Below, piece by piece: positions 1-9,026 of a stretch of 64,000 bases of DNA. Positions within the stretch are counted from its first letter, which is position 1, and every line of letters begins with the position of its first letter. The position numbers were made by a program, and so were the translations under genes. This DNA is from Flavobacteriaceae bacterium (GTDB lineage Bacteria > Bacteroidota > Bacteroidia > Flavobacteriales > Flavobacteriaceae): NCBI GenBank assembly GCA_021648755.1, contig JAKISG010000002.1, positions 109,351 through 173,350 of the forward strand. The letters are read 5' to 3'. The notes under the pieces were generated by a model. It was not told where the DNA came from. It searched no databases and saw nothing but the letters and a program-made list of their open reading frames with translations.

Positions 1-750
1 TACGTTTCAACTATGAATGAAGAATTAAAAGGTAATTTTAATAACGGTAATATTCAACTTAACGGAAACGCGAATTTTAACTTCCTCGAGAATAAAACAC
101 ATTATATTAGTAATTCAAGTATAGGTTCAATAGTTGTTACACTAAATAAAGAGCACAATTTTTCTAAAAAACTCATTGCCACAATACATAAACAAAAGTT
201 TAAAAATTTTACTAAACTAGTATTTGACTCCGTTTATAATAAATGGAACGGTTCCATTAATTTTAACTTAAAATCTTTTAAAACAAGAATAGATACTATT
301 AAAACCTACGAATATGATGCTGATTTTCATAAAATTGAAAAAATTGCAATTCAAAAAACAACTAATCCTGATTTTGTTTTAAGTATTGGTAATTCTTCTA
401 ATTTATATTATTATTTAGAAAATGCAAATACTTTAAAAATTACAGCTAATAAATCTATTTTTATACCACTACCAATTATTACAACTTTTGTAAAAACAAC
501 TACTAATGCAACGGCTTTTTATACCTCAGAACCAATAGGTAAATTAAATAAAGAAATCAATAATAAATTAACTATTAACTTTGATTTTGACACTTATCGA
601 AAAAATACGCTGAACACTCCTTTTTATCATTTTGAAACTATTAACAGTATTCAGAAATGTACTATTTTAATTTCAAAAGATAATGAGTTAAGCCTTAAAA
701 TTGATATGAAAAATAAAATTAAAAATGCACTAATTCAGTTCATTAAATAA
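1..750 (+). CDS. Unknown protein, C-terminal part (5' end outside window)
   Basis: The reading frame is open from the first base, with no stop before the methionine codon at 13, so this is most likely the C-terminal part of a longer gene. The visible 249 codons are rich in Asn, Lys, Ile, Thr and Phe, with alternating hydrophobic and polar residues that suggest beta structure. I see no membrane segment and no motif I recognise. It converges on the DUF1456 gene, only 4 nt separating the two stops. Function is unknown; the start at 13 cannot be excluded without upstream sequence. Confidence 0.6.
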   Translation, partial: YVSTMNEELKGNFNNGNIQLNGNANFNFLENKTHYISNSSIGSIVVTLNKEHNFSKKLIATIHKQKFKNFTKLVFDSVYNKWNGSINFNLKSFKTRIDTIKTYEYDADFHKIEKIAIQKTTNPDFVLSIGNSSNLYYYLENANTLKITANKSIFIPLPIITTFVKTTTNATAFYTSEPIGKLNKEINNKLTINFDFDTYRKNTLNTPFYHFETINSIQKCTILISKDNELSLKIDMKNKIKNALIQFIK

Positions 751-754
751 AAGA

Positions 755-982
755 TCAGGTTTTAGGACCTCTTAGATGTATTACCAGGCCATTTAAAAAA
801 TTTCGTAATATTTGGTCGCCACACTCCATATACTTAGGGTGATTTTCTTTTCTAAAAAAAGCACCTAATTCACTTTTTGAAATTCTAAAATCTACCAAAT
901 CTAAAATTTTTACAATCTCGTCATCACGTAATTTTAAAGCTACTCTTAATTTTTTAAATATATCGTTATTTGACAATGCCAT
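755..982 (-). CDS. DUF1456 family protein (YehS-like, single domain)
   Basis: A 75-residue protein that begins with the family pattern SNNDIFKKLR and ends with the FLNGLVIHLRG-type segment typical of DUF1456. E. coli YehS carries two such domains in about 156 residues; this one has a single copy. The biochemical role of the family is unknown. It lies 21 nt downstream of the DEAD-box helicase on the same strand, so the two are probably co-transcribed. Confidence 0.8.
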   Translation of the reverse strand: MALSNNDIFKKLRVALKLRDDEIVKILDLVDFRISKSELGAFFRKENHPKYMECGDQILRNFLNGLVIHLRGPKT

Positions 983-1003
983 GTTTTTTTTTATATTAAT
1001 GCA

Positions 1004-2110
1004 TTAAACCTCTTCAAACAAGATGCCTAACCTATTTTGTAAATCATAAATTTGTTGCATTTCGGTTGGTATAATTAAAGCAATCGAGTTTCCTTTTTCA
1101 CCTGCTCTTGCCGTTCTACCACTACGATGTGTATAGTATTCTAATTTTTCTGGTAGTTGGTGGTGTACAATAAAGCCTAAACCTCGCACATCAATTCCTC
1201 TTGCCGATACATCTGTAGAGACCAAATATTGTAAATTTTCTTTTTTAAAAGCACGCATCACTTTATCGCGTTCTTTTTGCTGCATATCACCCTCTAAGGC
1301 GCCAACCGAAAAACCCTCTTCTTGTAATTCTTTTGCTAATTTTTGTGTTCCTAACTTTGTTCTACAAAAAATAATACCTCGCTCTTCGCCTTTTGATTCT
1401 AATAAATTAATTAGCGTATCTAGTTTATTTTTTACGGATGTAAAAATATACTTATGTGAAATATTTGCATTTACCAAACTATCCTTATCTATTTCTATTT
1501 GTTGATATTCAGACATATAGTTTTTAACTATTTGTTTTATATCTTCTGGAAAAGTAGCCGAAAATAGCCAAGTTTTTCGATTGCCCTGTGTAAATTGTAA
1601 AATACGATCTAATTCTTTTTTAAACCCCATACTCAGCATTTCATCAGCTTCGTCTAACACTAGCGTTTTAATATTTCTTAAATCAACCGATTTACGTTCA
1701 ATTAAATCTATTAACCTGCCTGGAGTTGCCACAATAATATGTGTTGGTCTAGTTAGTCTTGCTATTTGTTTGTCTATTTTTTCACCTCCGAAAATGGCTT
1801 CCGAAAAAATACGATCATCAACATATTTAGTAAACCTAAATAATTGTTTTTGTATTTGTTGTACCAATTCTCTTGTTGGTGATAAAATTAAAGCTTGCAC
1901 CAAAGGTATCTCAACATCAATTGTATTTAGAATAGGTAGTCCATAAGCTGCAGTTTTACCAGTACCTGTTTGAGCCAAGCCAATAAAATCAGTTTCTTCT
2001 TCTAATAATATCGGAATTGCTTTTTCTTGAATTTCAGTAGGGTTTATAATACCTAATTCTTTTAACCCTTTTATATAACCTGGGCTAATACCTAATTGTT
2101 TGAATGTCAT
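1004..2110 (-). CDS. DEAD-box ATP-dependent RNA helicase
   Basis: RNA helicase acting in ribosome assembly or mRNA turnover, by family knowledge. The full motif set is visible: Q-motif region near residues 20-28, Walker A AQTGTGKT (46-53), PTREL (78-82), TPGR (129-132), DEAD (153-156), SAT (184-186) and HRSGRTARAG near 331-340. At 368 residues it is essentially the two RecA domains, without the basic C-terminal tail that many DEAD proteins carry, so RNA specificity is hard to predict. The ATG at 2110 is followed directly by the conserved MTFKQLG start. A TAnnTTTG promoter element lies about 60 nt upstream. The DUF1456 gene follows. Confidence 0.93.
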   Translation of the reverse strand: MTFKQLGISPGYIKGLKELGIINPTEIQEKAIPILLEEETDFIGLAQTGTGKTAAYGLPILNTIDVEIPLVQALILSPTRELVQQIQKQLFRFTKYVDDRIFSEAIFGGEKIDKQIARLTRPTHIIVATPGRLIDLIERKSVDLRNIKTLVLDEADEMLSMGFKKELDRILQFTQGNRKTWLFSATFPEDIKQIVKNYMSEYQQIEIDKDSLVNANISHKYIFTSVKNKLDTLINLLESKGEERGIIFCRTKLGTQKLAKELQEEGFSVGALEGDMQQKERDKVMRAFKKENLQYLVSTDVSARGIDVRGLGFIVHHQLPEKLEYYTHRSGRTARAGEKGNSIALIIPTEMQQIYDLQNRLGILFEEV

Positions 2111-2173
2111 TTTAAACGTTTAAATATGTTAATTTGTTTAAATATATAATTGAAGATATTTACTTAATTTCTA

Positions 2174-2181
2174 CAAAGATA
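2174..2181 (-). promoter_or_regulatory. -7 element (TATCTTTG) of helicase gene
   Basis: On the minus strand this reads TATCTTTG, an exact match to the Bacteroidetes TAnnTTTG element. It would give a leader of roughly 55-60 nt before the helicase ATG. No clear TTG (-33) element is seen at the right distance. Confidence 0.5.
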
Positions 2182-2248
2182 AACTTAATAACTTTCTAAA
2201 AAATAGTAATTGTATTTATAAATATAATATTTACATCTCTTAAAACTT

Positions 2249-2566
2249 TTACTTCTCAAAAGAATATTCTCGCATGACTTCACAAATGCGTACTGTAAAC
2301 TTATCATACCAAGTTTCTTTACCTCCTTTTTGTGCTTCGTTATGACGTTCATTGGTATTCCAAGCTCTAATATCTGCCATGCTTTCCCAATAAGAAACTG
2401 TAATTCCATTTTTCCCTTCCTTCAAACTTTCTATATCAATAAAGCCTTTTTGTTTTTTTGCTAATTCAAGCATTTTATTAGAAATTTCTTCATAACCTTC
2501 TGTCTTATTTGATAGTTTTGAAGTAAAAATTACTGCAAAATAAGGCTTTTTTTGTGTTTTTTTCAT
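2249..2566 (-). CDS. Antibiotic biosynthesis monooxygenase (ABM)-fold protein
   Basis: A 105-residue protein of the small dimeric alpha/beta-barrel ABM superfamily. It shows the early FAVIFTSKL strand, the central KKQKGFIDIESL segment and the SYWESMADIRAWN segment typical of the fold. Such proteins act as small monooxygenases or of unknown function; no substrate can be read from the sequence. It is preceded by a probable terminator hairpin at the end of the serine operon and is likely its own unit. Confidence 0.75.
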   Translation of the reverse strand: MKKTQKKPYFAVIFTSKLSNKTEGYEEISNKMLELAKKQKGFIDIESLKEGKNGITVSYWESMADIRAWNTNERHNEAQKGGKETWYDKFTVRICEVMREYSFEK

Positions 2567-2602
2567 AATTTAATTTGTGTGATGTTTTTAGTATTAATAT
2601 AC

Positions 2603-2640
2603 AAGATGTTTTTGGCAAAAGCGCTTTGTCAAGACATCTT
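2603..2640 (-). terminator. Hairpin downstream of the serine operon
   Basis: Arms AAGATGT (2603-2609) and ACATCTT (2634-2640) enclose a second, imperfect pairing of a GGCAAAAGC segment with a GCTTTGTC segment. The hairpin lies about 85 nt after the DUF1015 stop. There is no long T-run on the minus strand, so termination is inferred from position and stem only. Confidence 0.45.
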
Positions 2641-2724
2641 TTATCTCTCATTTTTAATTTAAGAATTTTAAGAATAAATAAGCACTCTTATTTTTTTGTT
2701 TCGTGTAACATATAATTTAACTTT

Positions 2725-3960
2725 TTAGAACTCGTAAATAAGTAAGCCACTACGTAATTTAGGTAAGATATAAGTTGATTTTGGCGGCATTTTTAAGCCG
2801 TCATTTGCTATTTCTTTCAATTGTGCTACACTTGCAGGGTATAGTCCAAAGGCAACTTTGTATTTACCGTTTGTTACTTGCTCTTTTAAAATGTTTTGTC
2901 CTTTTCTACTTTCTATATAAGTTATTCTTTTATCTGTTCTAACATTTTGAATTCCTAGTATTTTTTTTAGAATATTTTTATATAAAATATGCGAGTCTAA
3001 ATGGTGTAAAGAAGTTTTAAATTTATAGTTATCACTTTTAAAATCAAGAGAATAAACGGAATTTTCTAAATACATACTAAATGTGTGTTTTTTTGTTGGT
3101 AGATATGTGTTTTCTTTTAATTTTACAACCTTAAACCGTTTGTTTAAATGGTTTAAAAATTCCTGCTTAGATAAGCCGTTTAAGTTCTTTATTAATCTGT
3201 TAAATGCTGAAATTTTAAGGTTAGACTCCGCTATTAAATAACTCAAACAAAAATTATATGCTTCGTTTCCTGTATGTTTTTTATTGCTTGCGCGCATTGT
3301 TTCTGCTAATAAACAGGAAGAGGCAGAACGATGATGCCCATCTGCAATGTATAGCGTGTCCATTTTATAAAATTCTTGTTGTATTATCTTTATATCATTT
3401 GCGTCAGAAATGAGCCACAACAGATGTGTTTTGTGATTTTCTGTTGTAAATTCATATTCAGCTCTTTGCTTTTCGTATCTCTGTAAAATAGTGTTAATTA
3501 AATTGTTATCAGAATAGGTTAGAAGTACAGGTTCTGCATTAAATCCTGTTGCTTTTAAATAATTCTTAAATAAAATTTCACGTTTTTTAAGTGTCTTTTC
3601 ATGTTTCTTTATAATATTATTTTTATAATCTACTGTACTAGTTGCTGCAATAATTCCGATAAAACTATGTTCACTCGTTATTTTTTTATATATATAATAA
3701 ACAGGAATTTCTTCTTTAATATATGTATGTTTCTCTTTAAAATTAGTATAATTAGATTTTATTTTAGCAAATTTATCTTCTATACTTATATCTTTTTGGC
3801 TAGTATAACTTGAACTAATAATATGTAAGAACGAAAACGGGTTGAACTCTAATTGCGCACCTAATTCTGCAGGCGAATATGCATCGTAAGGTCTTGATGA
3901 TACTAAAGCAACTTTGTCTCTCGTTGCTCTAACCGCTTTAAAAGGGTTTACTGTTGCCAT
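2725..3960 (-). CDS. DUF1015 family protein in the serine operon
   Basis: A 411-residue DUF1015 protein. The N-terminal pattern with PFKAVRATRD and the RPYDAYSPAE segment, together with the central YIADGHHRSASS motif (the family's DGHHR signature, near residue 205), are diagnostic. The role is not established. Many bacteria carry this family beside serA and serC, as here, where the spacing to serA is 37 nt, so a link to serine metabolism is a reasonable inference. No signal peptide or membrane segment is visible. It is the last gene of the operon. Confidence 0.88.
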   Translation of the reverse strand: MATVNPFKAVRATRDKVALVSSRPYDAYSPAELGAQLEFNPFSFLHIISSSYTSQKDISIEDKFAKIKSNYTNFKEKHTYIKEEIPVYYIYKKITSEHSFIGIIAATSTVDYKNNIIKKHEKTLKKREILFKNYLKATGFNAEPVLLTYSDNNLINTILQRYEKQRAEYEFTTENHKTHLLWLISDANDIKIIQQEFYKMDTLYIADGHHRSASSCLLAETMRASNKKHTGNEAYNFCLSYLIAESNLKISAFNRLIKNLNGLSKQEFLNHLNKRFKVVKLKENTYLPTKKHTFSMYLENSVYSLDFKSDNYKFKTSLHHLDSHILYKNILKKILGIQNVRTDKRITYIESRKGQNILKEQVTNGKYKVAFGLYPASVAQLKEIANDGLKMPPKSTYILPKLRSGLLIYEF

Positions 3961-3997
3961 AAAAATTTGTTTTAAAGTTTAAATGCAGTCACAACAA

Positions 3998-4948
3998 TTA
4001 ACGTAATAAGGTAATTATTTGACTTGCCAATTCTGTACCAATTCTATCTTGCGCTTCGTTTGTAGCGGCACCAATATGAGGGCTTAAAGAAATTCTAGAG
4101 TTCATTAGCAACTGTATTGCAGGGTTTGGTTCGTTTTCAAATGTATCAATTGCTGCGTAGGCAACTTTACCGCTCTCTATGGCGCTCACTAATGCTACTT
4201 CATTAATGACACCACCACGTGCAGCATGAACCAAGCCAACACCATCTTTCATTAAATCAAATTCAGTTTCTGCAATTACAAATTCTTTTTGTGCAGGCAC
4301 ATGTAGTGTAATAAAGTCTGCTTGTTTTAATAATTCTTCCTTAGAAATTGTTTCGATTTTAAAATTTATTTTTTGCCCATCATAAAAATCTAAAGTTACT
4401 GTTGTGTTTTTGATAAAGGGGTCAAAGGCAATTACTTTCATTCCTACACCTAAAGCTACTTTTGCAGTTGCTTGACCAATACGACCAAAGCCTAAAATTC
4501 CTAAAATTTTTCCTTTTAATTCTTTTCCTTTGGCGTACGATTTTTTAAGTTCTTTAAATTTAGTATCTCCGTTTAATGGCATATTTCTATTTGCATCATG
4601 TAAAAATCGTACCATACCAAATAAATGTCCAAATACCAATTCTGCAACTGAGTGCGAAGATGCAGCAGGAGTGTTAATAACATGTAAACCTTGATCTTTT
4701 GCGTATTGAACATCAATATTATCCATACCAACACCACCACGACCAATTAATTTTAAACTTGGACAGGCGTCTATCAATTCTGACCTTACCTCTGTGGCGC
4801 TTCTTACTAAAAGCACATCAATATTATTCGTATTTATATAATTTTCTAATTGGTTTTGTGCAACTGTTGTAGTAATTACTTTAAAACCTTGAGCTTCTAA
4901 AGCATCAATACCACTTTGTGCTATTCCGTCGTTTGCTAGTACTTTCAT
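3998..4948 (-). CDS. serA: D-3-phosphoglycerate dehydrogenase
   Basis: Catalyses the NAD-dependent oxidation of 3-phosphoglycerate, the first step of serine synthesis in the cytosol. The 316-residue protein has the N-terminal substrate domain, a Rossmann motif GILGFGRIGQ near residue 150, the HAARGGVINE loop that follows the catalytic Arg, and the catalytic His in SPHIGAAT near the C-terminus. There is no ACT or intervening domain, so it is the short form that usually lacks serine feedback binding. It follows serC by 55 nt and precedes the DUF1015 gene, forming serC-serA-DUF1015. Confidence 0.93.
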   Translation of the reverse strand: MKVLANDGIAQSGIDALEAQGFKVITTTVAQNQLENYINTNNIDVLLVRSATEVRSELIDACPSLKLIGRGGVGMDNIDVQYAKDQGLHVINTPAASSHSVAELVFGHLFGMVRFLHDANRNMPLNGDTKFKELKKSYAKGKELKGKILGILGFGRIGQATAKVALGVGMKVIAFDPFIKNTTVTLDFYDGQKINFKIETISKEELLKQADFITLHVPAQKEFVIAETEFDLMKDGVGLVHAARGGVINEVALVSAIESGKVAYAAIDTFENEPNPAIQLLMNSRISLSPHIGAATNEAQDRIGTELASQIITLLR

Positions 4949-5003
4949 TTGTATTTATTTTACTCATAAGTTACTAAACTTATGAAACTATTAATAATTA
5001 ATT

Positions 5004-6062
5004 TTATAATTGTTTCATTATATTCACTAATACTTGAACTGACTCTAGAGGTAATGCATTATACATACTTGCTCTATAACCTCCTACAGAACGATGCCCG
5101 CTTAAACCGTTAATACCATTTTCTTGTAGTAATTGCTCAAATTTTTCTTTTTTAGATTCACCTGTTAATCTAAAGGTAACATTCATATGCGATCTATCTT
5201 CTTTAACTACAGTGCCCTCAAATAACGGATTACTATCTATTTCACTATAAAGTAATATTGCTTTAGCCGTATTAATTTTTTCGATTGCTTTAATTCCTCC
5301 TAAGTCTTTTAACCATTGTAGTGTTAACATAGAAACGTAAACAGCAAAGACAGCTGGCGTATTAAACATACTATCTTTATCTATATGCACCTGATAATCA
5401 AGCATACTTGGTATAGATCGACCTGTTTTTCCTAAAATTTCATCTTTAATAATCACTAAAGTTGTTCCTGCAGGCCCCATATTTTTTTGCGCTCCTGCAT
5501 AAATGATATCAAATTGAGAAAAATCCAATTCACGTGAAAATATATCTGAACTCATATCACAAACTAAAGGAATATTAGTTTTCGGAAAACTTTTCATTTG
5601 TGTACCTCTAATAGTATTATTACTTGTACAATGAAAATAATCTGAATCAGGATTAATGGTATAATCTTTAGGGATATAAGTAAAATCCTTATCTCTTGAA
5701 GTAGCAATTACAGTAACATTTCCTAAATTTTTAACTTCTTTAATTGCTTTAGAACTCCAAGTACCAGTATCTAAATAATCTGCTTTTCCGTTAATTTTCA
5801 ATAAGTTATATGGAATCATTAAAAACTCTAAACTTGCACCACCTTGTAAGAATAAAACGGAGTATCCTTTATTTTCAAGACTTAATAGTTCTAAAACTAA
5901 AGCTCTTGCTTTTTCCATTACAGCAACAAAAGGTTTTGATCGATGCGAAATTTCGATTAATGAAAGATTGTCATTATTAAAATTTAAAACAGCATCTGAC
6001 GCTTGCTTTAAAACTGAATGTGGCAAAATACAAGGACCAGCACTAAAATTATGTTTCTTCAT
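5004..6062 (-). CDS. serC: Phosphoserine aminotransferase
   Basis: PLP enzyme that converts 3-phosphohydroxypyruvate and glutamate to phosphoserine; the same enzyme also serves pyridoxal phosphate synthesis in many bacteria. The protein opens with the family signature KKHNFSAGPCILP, has LFLQGGASLEF near residue 70, and the PLP lysine in the YAGAQKNMGPAGTT segment near residue 195. At 352 residues it is full length. It is the first gene of the serine operon. A perfect 19-bp palindrome sits directly before its ATG. Confidence 0.95.
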   Translation of the reverse strand: MKKHNFSAGPCILPHSVLKQASDAVLNFNNDNLSLIEISHRSKPFVAVMEKARALVLELLSLENKGYSVLFLQGGASLEFLMIPYNLLKINGKADYLDTGTWSSKAIKEVKNLGNVTVIATSRDKDFTYIPKDYTINPDSDYFHCTSNNTIRGTQMKSFPKTNIPLVCDMSSDIFSRELDFSQFDIIYAGAQKNMGPAGTTLVIIKDEILGKTGRSIPSMLDYQVHIDKDSMFNTPAVFAVYVSMLTLQWLKDLGGIKAIEKINTAKAILLYSEIDSNPLFEGTVVKEDRSHMNVTFRLTGESKKEKFEQLLQENGINGLSGHRSVGGYRASMYNALPLESVQVLVNIMKQL

Positions 6063-6063
6063 T

Positions 6064-6082
6064 ATACTTAAAATTTAAGTAT
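6064..6082. promoter_or_regulatory. Perfect 19-bp palindrome before serC
   Basis: ATACTTAAA and TTTAAGTAT form perfect 9-bp arms around a single central base, one base from the serC start codon. This placement fits an operator or an mRNA hairpin at the ribosome entry site. No regulator is identified. Confidence 0.45.
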
Positions 6083-6157
6083 GCAAATTTGCTAAAAAAA
6101 GAAATAATTTACTATTATAATTAATGTAAAAAACAAAGAAGTTATTAACTTGTTTTA

Positions 6158-6165
6158 TACATTTG
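6158..6165 (+). promoter_or_regulatory. -7 element (TACATTTG) at start of HsdR_N gene
   Basis: An exact TAnnTTTG match ending 5 nt before the ATG at 6171. Transcription from it would begin at or very near the start codon, implying a leaderless or near-leaderless mRNA. No TTG element is seen at normal spacing. Confidence 0.45.
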
Positions 6166-6170
6166 TACAA

Positions 6171-6635
6171 ATGTATAAACTAAACTTACCATCATATTCA
6201 TTTAAGGTTACTAAAAAGGGCGGAAAGCATTATATTTATGATGAATTTCGAAAGAAAAATATTGTTTTAACTCCAGAAGAATGGGTGAGACAGCATTATT
6301 TACAATTTTTAGTGCAGGAAAAAAAATATCCTAAGAGTTTAATTGCAGTAGAAAAAGAACTTAAAATTAATTCTCGAAGTCTAGGAAATAAACGATTTGA
6401 TATTTTAGTTTTTAATAATAAAGGTAAGCATGAGATTATTGTGGAATGTAAATCACCTAAAATTAAAATTTCACAAGATACTTTTGATCAGATTGCAAGG
6501 TATAACCTGCAGTTAAATGCAACATATTTAATTGTAACTAACGGGCTAGAACATTATTATTGTAAAATGAACTTTGAAAAACAAGCGTATAATTTTCTGA
6601 AAAATATACCAAACTACGCTAAAACCAAATTGTAA
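6171..6635 (+). CDS. Stand-alone HsdR N-terminal (HSDR_N) nuclease-like protein
   Basis: A 154-residue protein matching the N-terminal endonuclease domain of type I restriction subunits, without any helicase part. The PD-(D/E)XK core is visible as RFDILVFN followed by EIIVECKS (catalytic Asp, Glu and Lys). Stand-alone copies are common in Flavobacteriia and are not known to restrict DNA; the role is unknown. I chose the ATG at 6171 because an upstream TTG at 6150 would lie before the probable transcription start and because MYKLNLPSY is the usual family start. No HsdM or HsdS gene is nearby. Confidence 0.8.
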   Translation: MYKLNLPSYSFKVTKKGGKHYIYDEFRKKNIVLTPEEWVRQHYLQFLVQEKKYPKSLIAVEKELKINSRSLGNKRFDILVFNNKGKHEIIVECKSPKIKISQDTFDQIARYNLQLNATYLIVTNGLEHYYCKMNFEKQAYNFLKNIPNYAKTKL

Positions 6636-6723
6636 AGTTATGGTTCGTATCTAAAATATGATTTTTTTGCTATAAAAAACTCTGATAAAATCAAAGAACA
6701 ACAGAAAGTAAAAATTGATAGTT

Positions 6724-6750
6724 TTGTTAACGTGTAAATATTTATCTTTG
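6724..6750 (+). promoter_or_regulatory. Promoter of aqpZ (TTG ... TATCTTTG)
   Basis: TTG at 6724-6726 and TATCTTTG at 6743-6750 are separated by 16 nt, slightly short of the usual 17-23. Because the -7 element ends 2 nt before an ATG at 6752, that ATG would lie upstream of the transcript; this favours the ATG at 6767 as the aqpZ start. Confidence 0.55.
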
Positions 6751-6766
6751 TATGTTTTTTAAAAAT

Positions 6767-7408
6767 ATGAAAAAATATATAGCAGAATTTATAGGTACTT
6801 TCGGATTAGTTTTTGTTGGTACAGGCTCAATTATTGTTAATGAACATACGAACGGAAGTATAAGTTTAACTGGAATTGCAATTGCATTTGGATTAATAGT
6901 TACTACTATGATTTATGTTTTTGAAAATATTTCTGGTGCGCATATAAACCCTGCGGTAACCATTAGTTTTGCAATAGCTAAGAAAATTTCTAAAAAAGAT
7001 ACTCTATATTATATCATATCTCAAATATTAGGGGCAATTTTAGCATCAATACTATTAAGAATTCTTTTTCCTGAAAATAAAACTTTAGGCACTACTATGG
7101 TATCAGGCTCATTATTGCAATCTGCTATTATGGAAATTGTCTCCACTTTTTTATTAATGCTAGTTATTCTTGGTATAACAGAGCAGGAAAATAAAGAAAC
7201 TAAAGCGCTTGCAGGTATTATTATCGGAGCAATTGTAATGGCGATGATTTTTGTAGCAGGACCCATTTCTGGAGGCTCATTTAACCCTGCTCGTAGTATT
7301 GGGCCAGCACTAGTTTCAGGTAACTTACAACATCTTTGGCTATATTTATTAACACCTGTTTTTGGTGCAGTTTTAGCCATTTTTATTTGGAAAATTATGA
7401 AAGATTAA
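6767..7408 (+). CDS. aqpZ: Aquaporin (MIP family channel)
   Basis: Inner-membrane water channel of 213 residues from the chosen start. Both half-helix motifs are present, HINPAVT near residue 60 and SFNPARS near 175, and six hydrophobic segments can be traced. The second motif is followed by Ser rather than Asp, and the length is short, which fits an AqpZ-like water channel rather than a GlpF glycerol channel. The ATG at 6767 gives the typical MKKYIAEFIGTF start; the ATG at 6752 overlaps the promoter. It converges on rmuC with 18 nt between stops. Confidence 0.88.
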   Translation: MKKYIAEFIGTFGLVFVGTGSIIVNEHTNGSISLTGIAIAFGLIVTTMIYVFENISGAHINPAVTISFAIAKKISKKDTLYYIISQILGAILASILLRILFPENKTLGTTMVSGSLLQSAIMEIVSTFLLMLVILGITEQENKETKALAGIIIGAIVMAMIFVAGPISGGSFNPARSIGPALVSGNLQHLWLYLLTPVFGAVLAIFIWKIMKD

Positions 7409-7426
7409 ATTATGCTTTGTCGCAAT

Positions 7427-8776
7427 TTATTCTATAGCTCTTTTAATAATTACTTCGGGTAGTTGCTTTTTTGCTTTTGCACCTAGTTTTTTAATTTTTT
7501 CAACTCTTCTAATTAAGTTTCCTTTACCTTCAAATAATTTGTTCATTGCACCTTTATATTCGTTTTTAGCTTCATCCATTTTTTTACCAACTTTAGTTAG
7601 ATCACTCATTAAACTATTAAATTTATCATAAAGAGCACCCGCTTGTTTTGCAATTTCTAGTGCGTTTTGTTGTTGTTTTTCATTGTTCCACATAGAGTCA
7701 ATAGTTCGCAATGTTGCTAGAAGTGTGGCAGGTGTAACAATAATTATATTTTTTTCAAATGCTTTGTTATACAGTTCATTATCATAGTTTATAGCAATTG
7801 CAAATGCAGGTTCTATTGGCACAAAAAGTAATACGAAATCAGGTGACTCTATTTCATAAATGTCTTCATATTTTTTATCGCTTAATTGCTGTACGTGACG
7901 GTTTAATGAACTAATGTGTTTTTTTAAATGGGTTTCTTTTTCTACAGTGTCTTCATTATTTGCATATCTTTCATAAGCTGTTAGTGATACTTTTGAATCT
8001 ACAATCATTTTTTTATTATCTGGTAAATGGATAATTACATCTGGTCTTAATCTTTTTTTACCTTCATTATCAATATTAAAACTCTTTTCTAATTCATATT
8101 CACGACCTTTTTCTAACCCAGATTTTTCCAAAACACGTTCTAATATTAATTCGCCCCAATTTCCTTGCACCTTACTTTCGCCTTTAAGCGCTCTAGTAAG
8201 GTTTATCGCTTCATTACTTATTTTAATGTTCTGCTCGTGTAAGTACCTTAGTTGTTCGCCTAGTTTAATATGACGCTCTGTATTTTCTTTGTTTGAAATT
8301 TCTACTTTTTGCTCAAAAATCTGAATTTTTTCTTGTAAAGGATCTAGTATTTGTTTTAAATTTTCTTTATTTTGAGCAGTGAATTTAGTCGATTTCTCTT
8401 CCAAAATTTTGTTTGCTAAATTTTCAAACTCTTTGGTAAATTTTTCTTGTAAATTTTTTACCTCTTGTTTATTTTCTTCTAATTTTAAAACTAAATTATT
8501 ATTTTCTGTTTTTTGATTATTATAAGCAATATTAATATTTTCTTTTTCTTTTCTAATATTCTCTTTTTCTTTTTTTAGTGTATTTAATTCTTTTCTGTGT
8601 TCGTTTTTTTCTTCAATAAAAATATTTTTATTTTCTTCTAATTGCTGTTTGGTTTGATTAATTTTTTCTTGATTTTTTACAATTTCTTTTTCAAGTTTTA
8701 ATTTAGAAATCAATTTACCTATCATAAATCCAATAACTGAACTTACTGTGGTTAGAAAAATATATATGCTAAGCAT
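7427..8776 (-). CDS. rmuC: DNA recombination protein RmuC
   Basis: A 449-residue RmuC-family protein. An N-terminal membrane segment (about residues 2-20) is followed by a long Lys/Glu-rich coiled coil (about 25-170) and the RmuC nuclease-like domain (about 190-400), with KGESKVQGNWGELILERVLE and the RPDVIIHLPDNK segment carrying the conserved Asp, then MIVDSKVSL. The family limits inversions and rearrangements in E. coli by an unclear mechanism. It is divergent from the dehydrogenase gene. Confidence 0.92.
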   Translation of the reverse strand: MLSIYIFLTTVSSVIGFMIGKLISKLKLEKEIVKNQEKINQTKQQLEENKNIFIEEKNEHRKELNTLKKEKENIRKEKENINIAYNNQKTENNNLVLKLEENKQEVKNLQEKFTKEFENLANKILEEKSTKFTAQNKENLKQILDPLQEKIQIFEQKVEISNKENTERHIKLGEQLRYLHEQNIKISNEAINLTRALKGESKVQGNWGELILERVLEKSGLEKGREYELEKSFNIDNEGKKRLRPDVIIHLPDNKKMIVDSKVSLTAYERYANNEDTVEKETHLKKHISSLNRHVQQLSDKKYEDIYEIESPDFVLLFVPIEPAFAIAINYDNELYNKAFEKNIIIVTPATLLATLRTIDSMWNNEKQQQNALEIAKQAGALYDKFNSLMSDLTKVGKKMDEAKNEYKGAMNKLFEGKGNLIRRVEKIKKLGAKAKKQLPEVIIKRAIE

Positions 8777-8899
8777 TGATTTTATTAATGTTTTAGGTTT
8801 AAAATAAACTGGCTGAACTGTGGGTAAAAATACTTATAATATTTGATAATTAAAATAATATTAACGGCATTCTAATTTTAATTTCTAAAAAATGATTAT

Positions 8900-8957
8900 C
8901 GCAAATTTTGTTTTTTTTATTTCGTGAAATTTGCGGTAACTTTAAATTCGTGAAATT
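8900..8957. promoter_or_regulatory. Inverted and direct repeats in the rmuC/dehydrogenase intergenic region
   Basis: The 301-nt gap 8777-9077 holds no gene. It contains a perfect 9-bp inverted repeat, CGCAAATTT (8900-8908) and AAATTTGCG (8927-8935), and a direct repeat TTCGTGAAATT at 8921-8931 and 8947-8957, 26 nt apart. The position between divergent genes suggests a regulator-binding region; no regulator is identified. Confidence 0.4.
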
Positions 8958-9026
8958 CATAAAAATTACTTTCGTAAAAACAAAGAATCTTAAATTTATT
9001 ATTAACTTATTCTAAGATAAAAAATC

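Noticed and set aside
2185..2409. 74-codon frame overlapping the ABM-fold gene
   Set aside because: Overlaps most of a well-supported gene in another frame and extends into AT-rich intergenic DNA.
6171..6635. Type I restriction system
   Set aside because: Only an HsdR_N-like domain is present, with no helicase, HsdM or HsdS nearby; stand-alone copies are common in this group.
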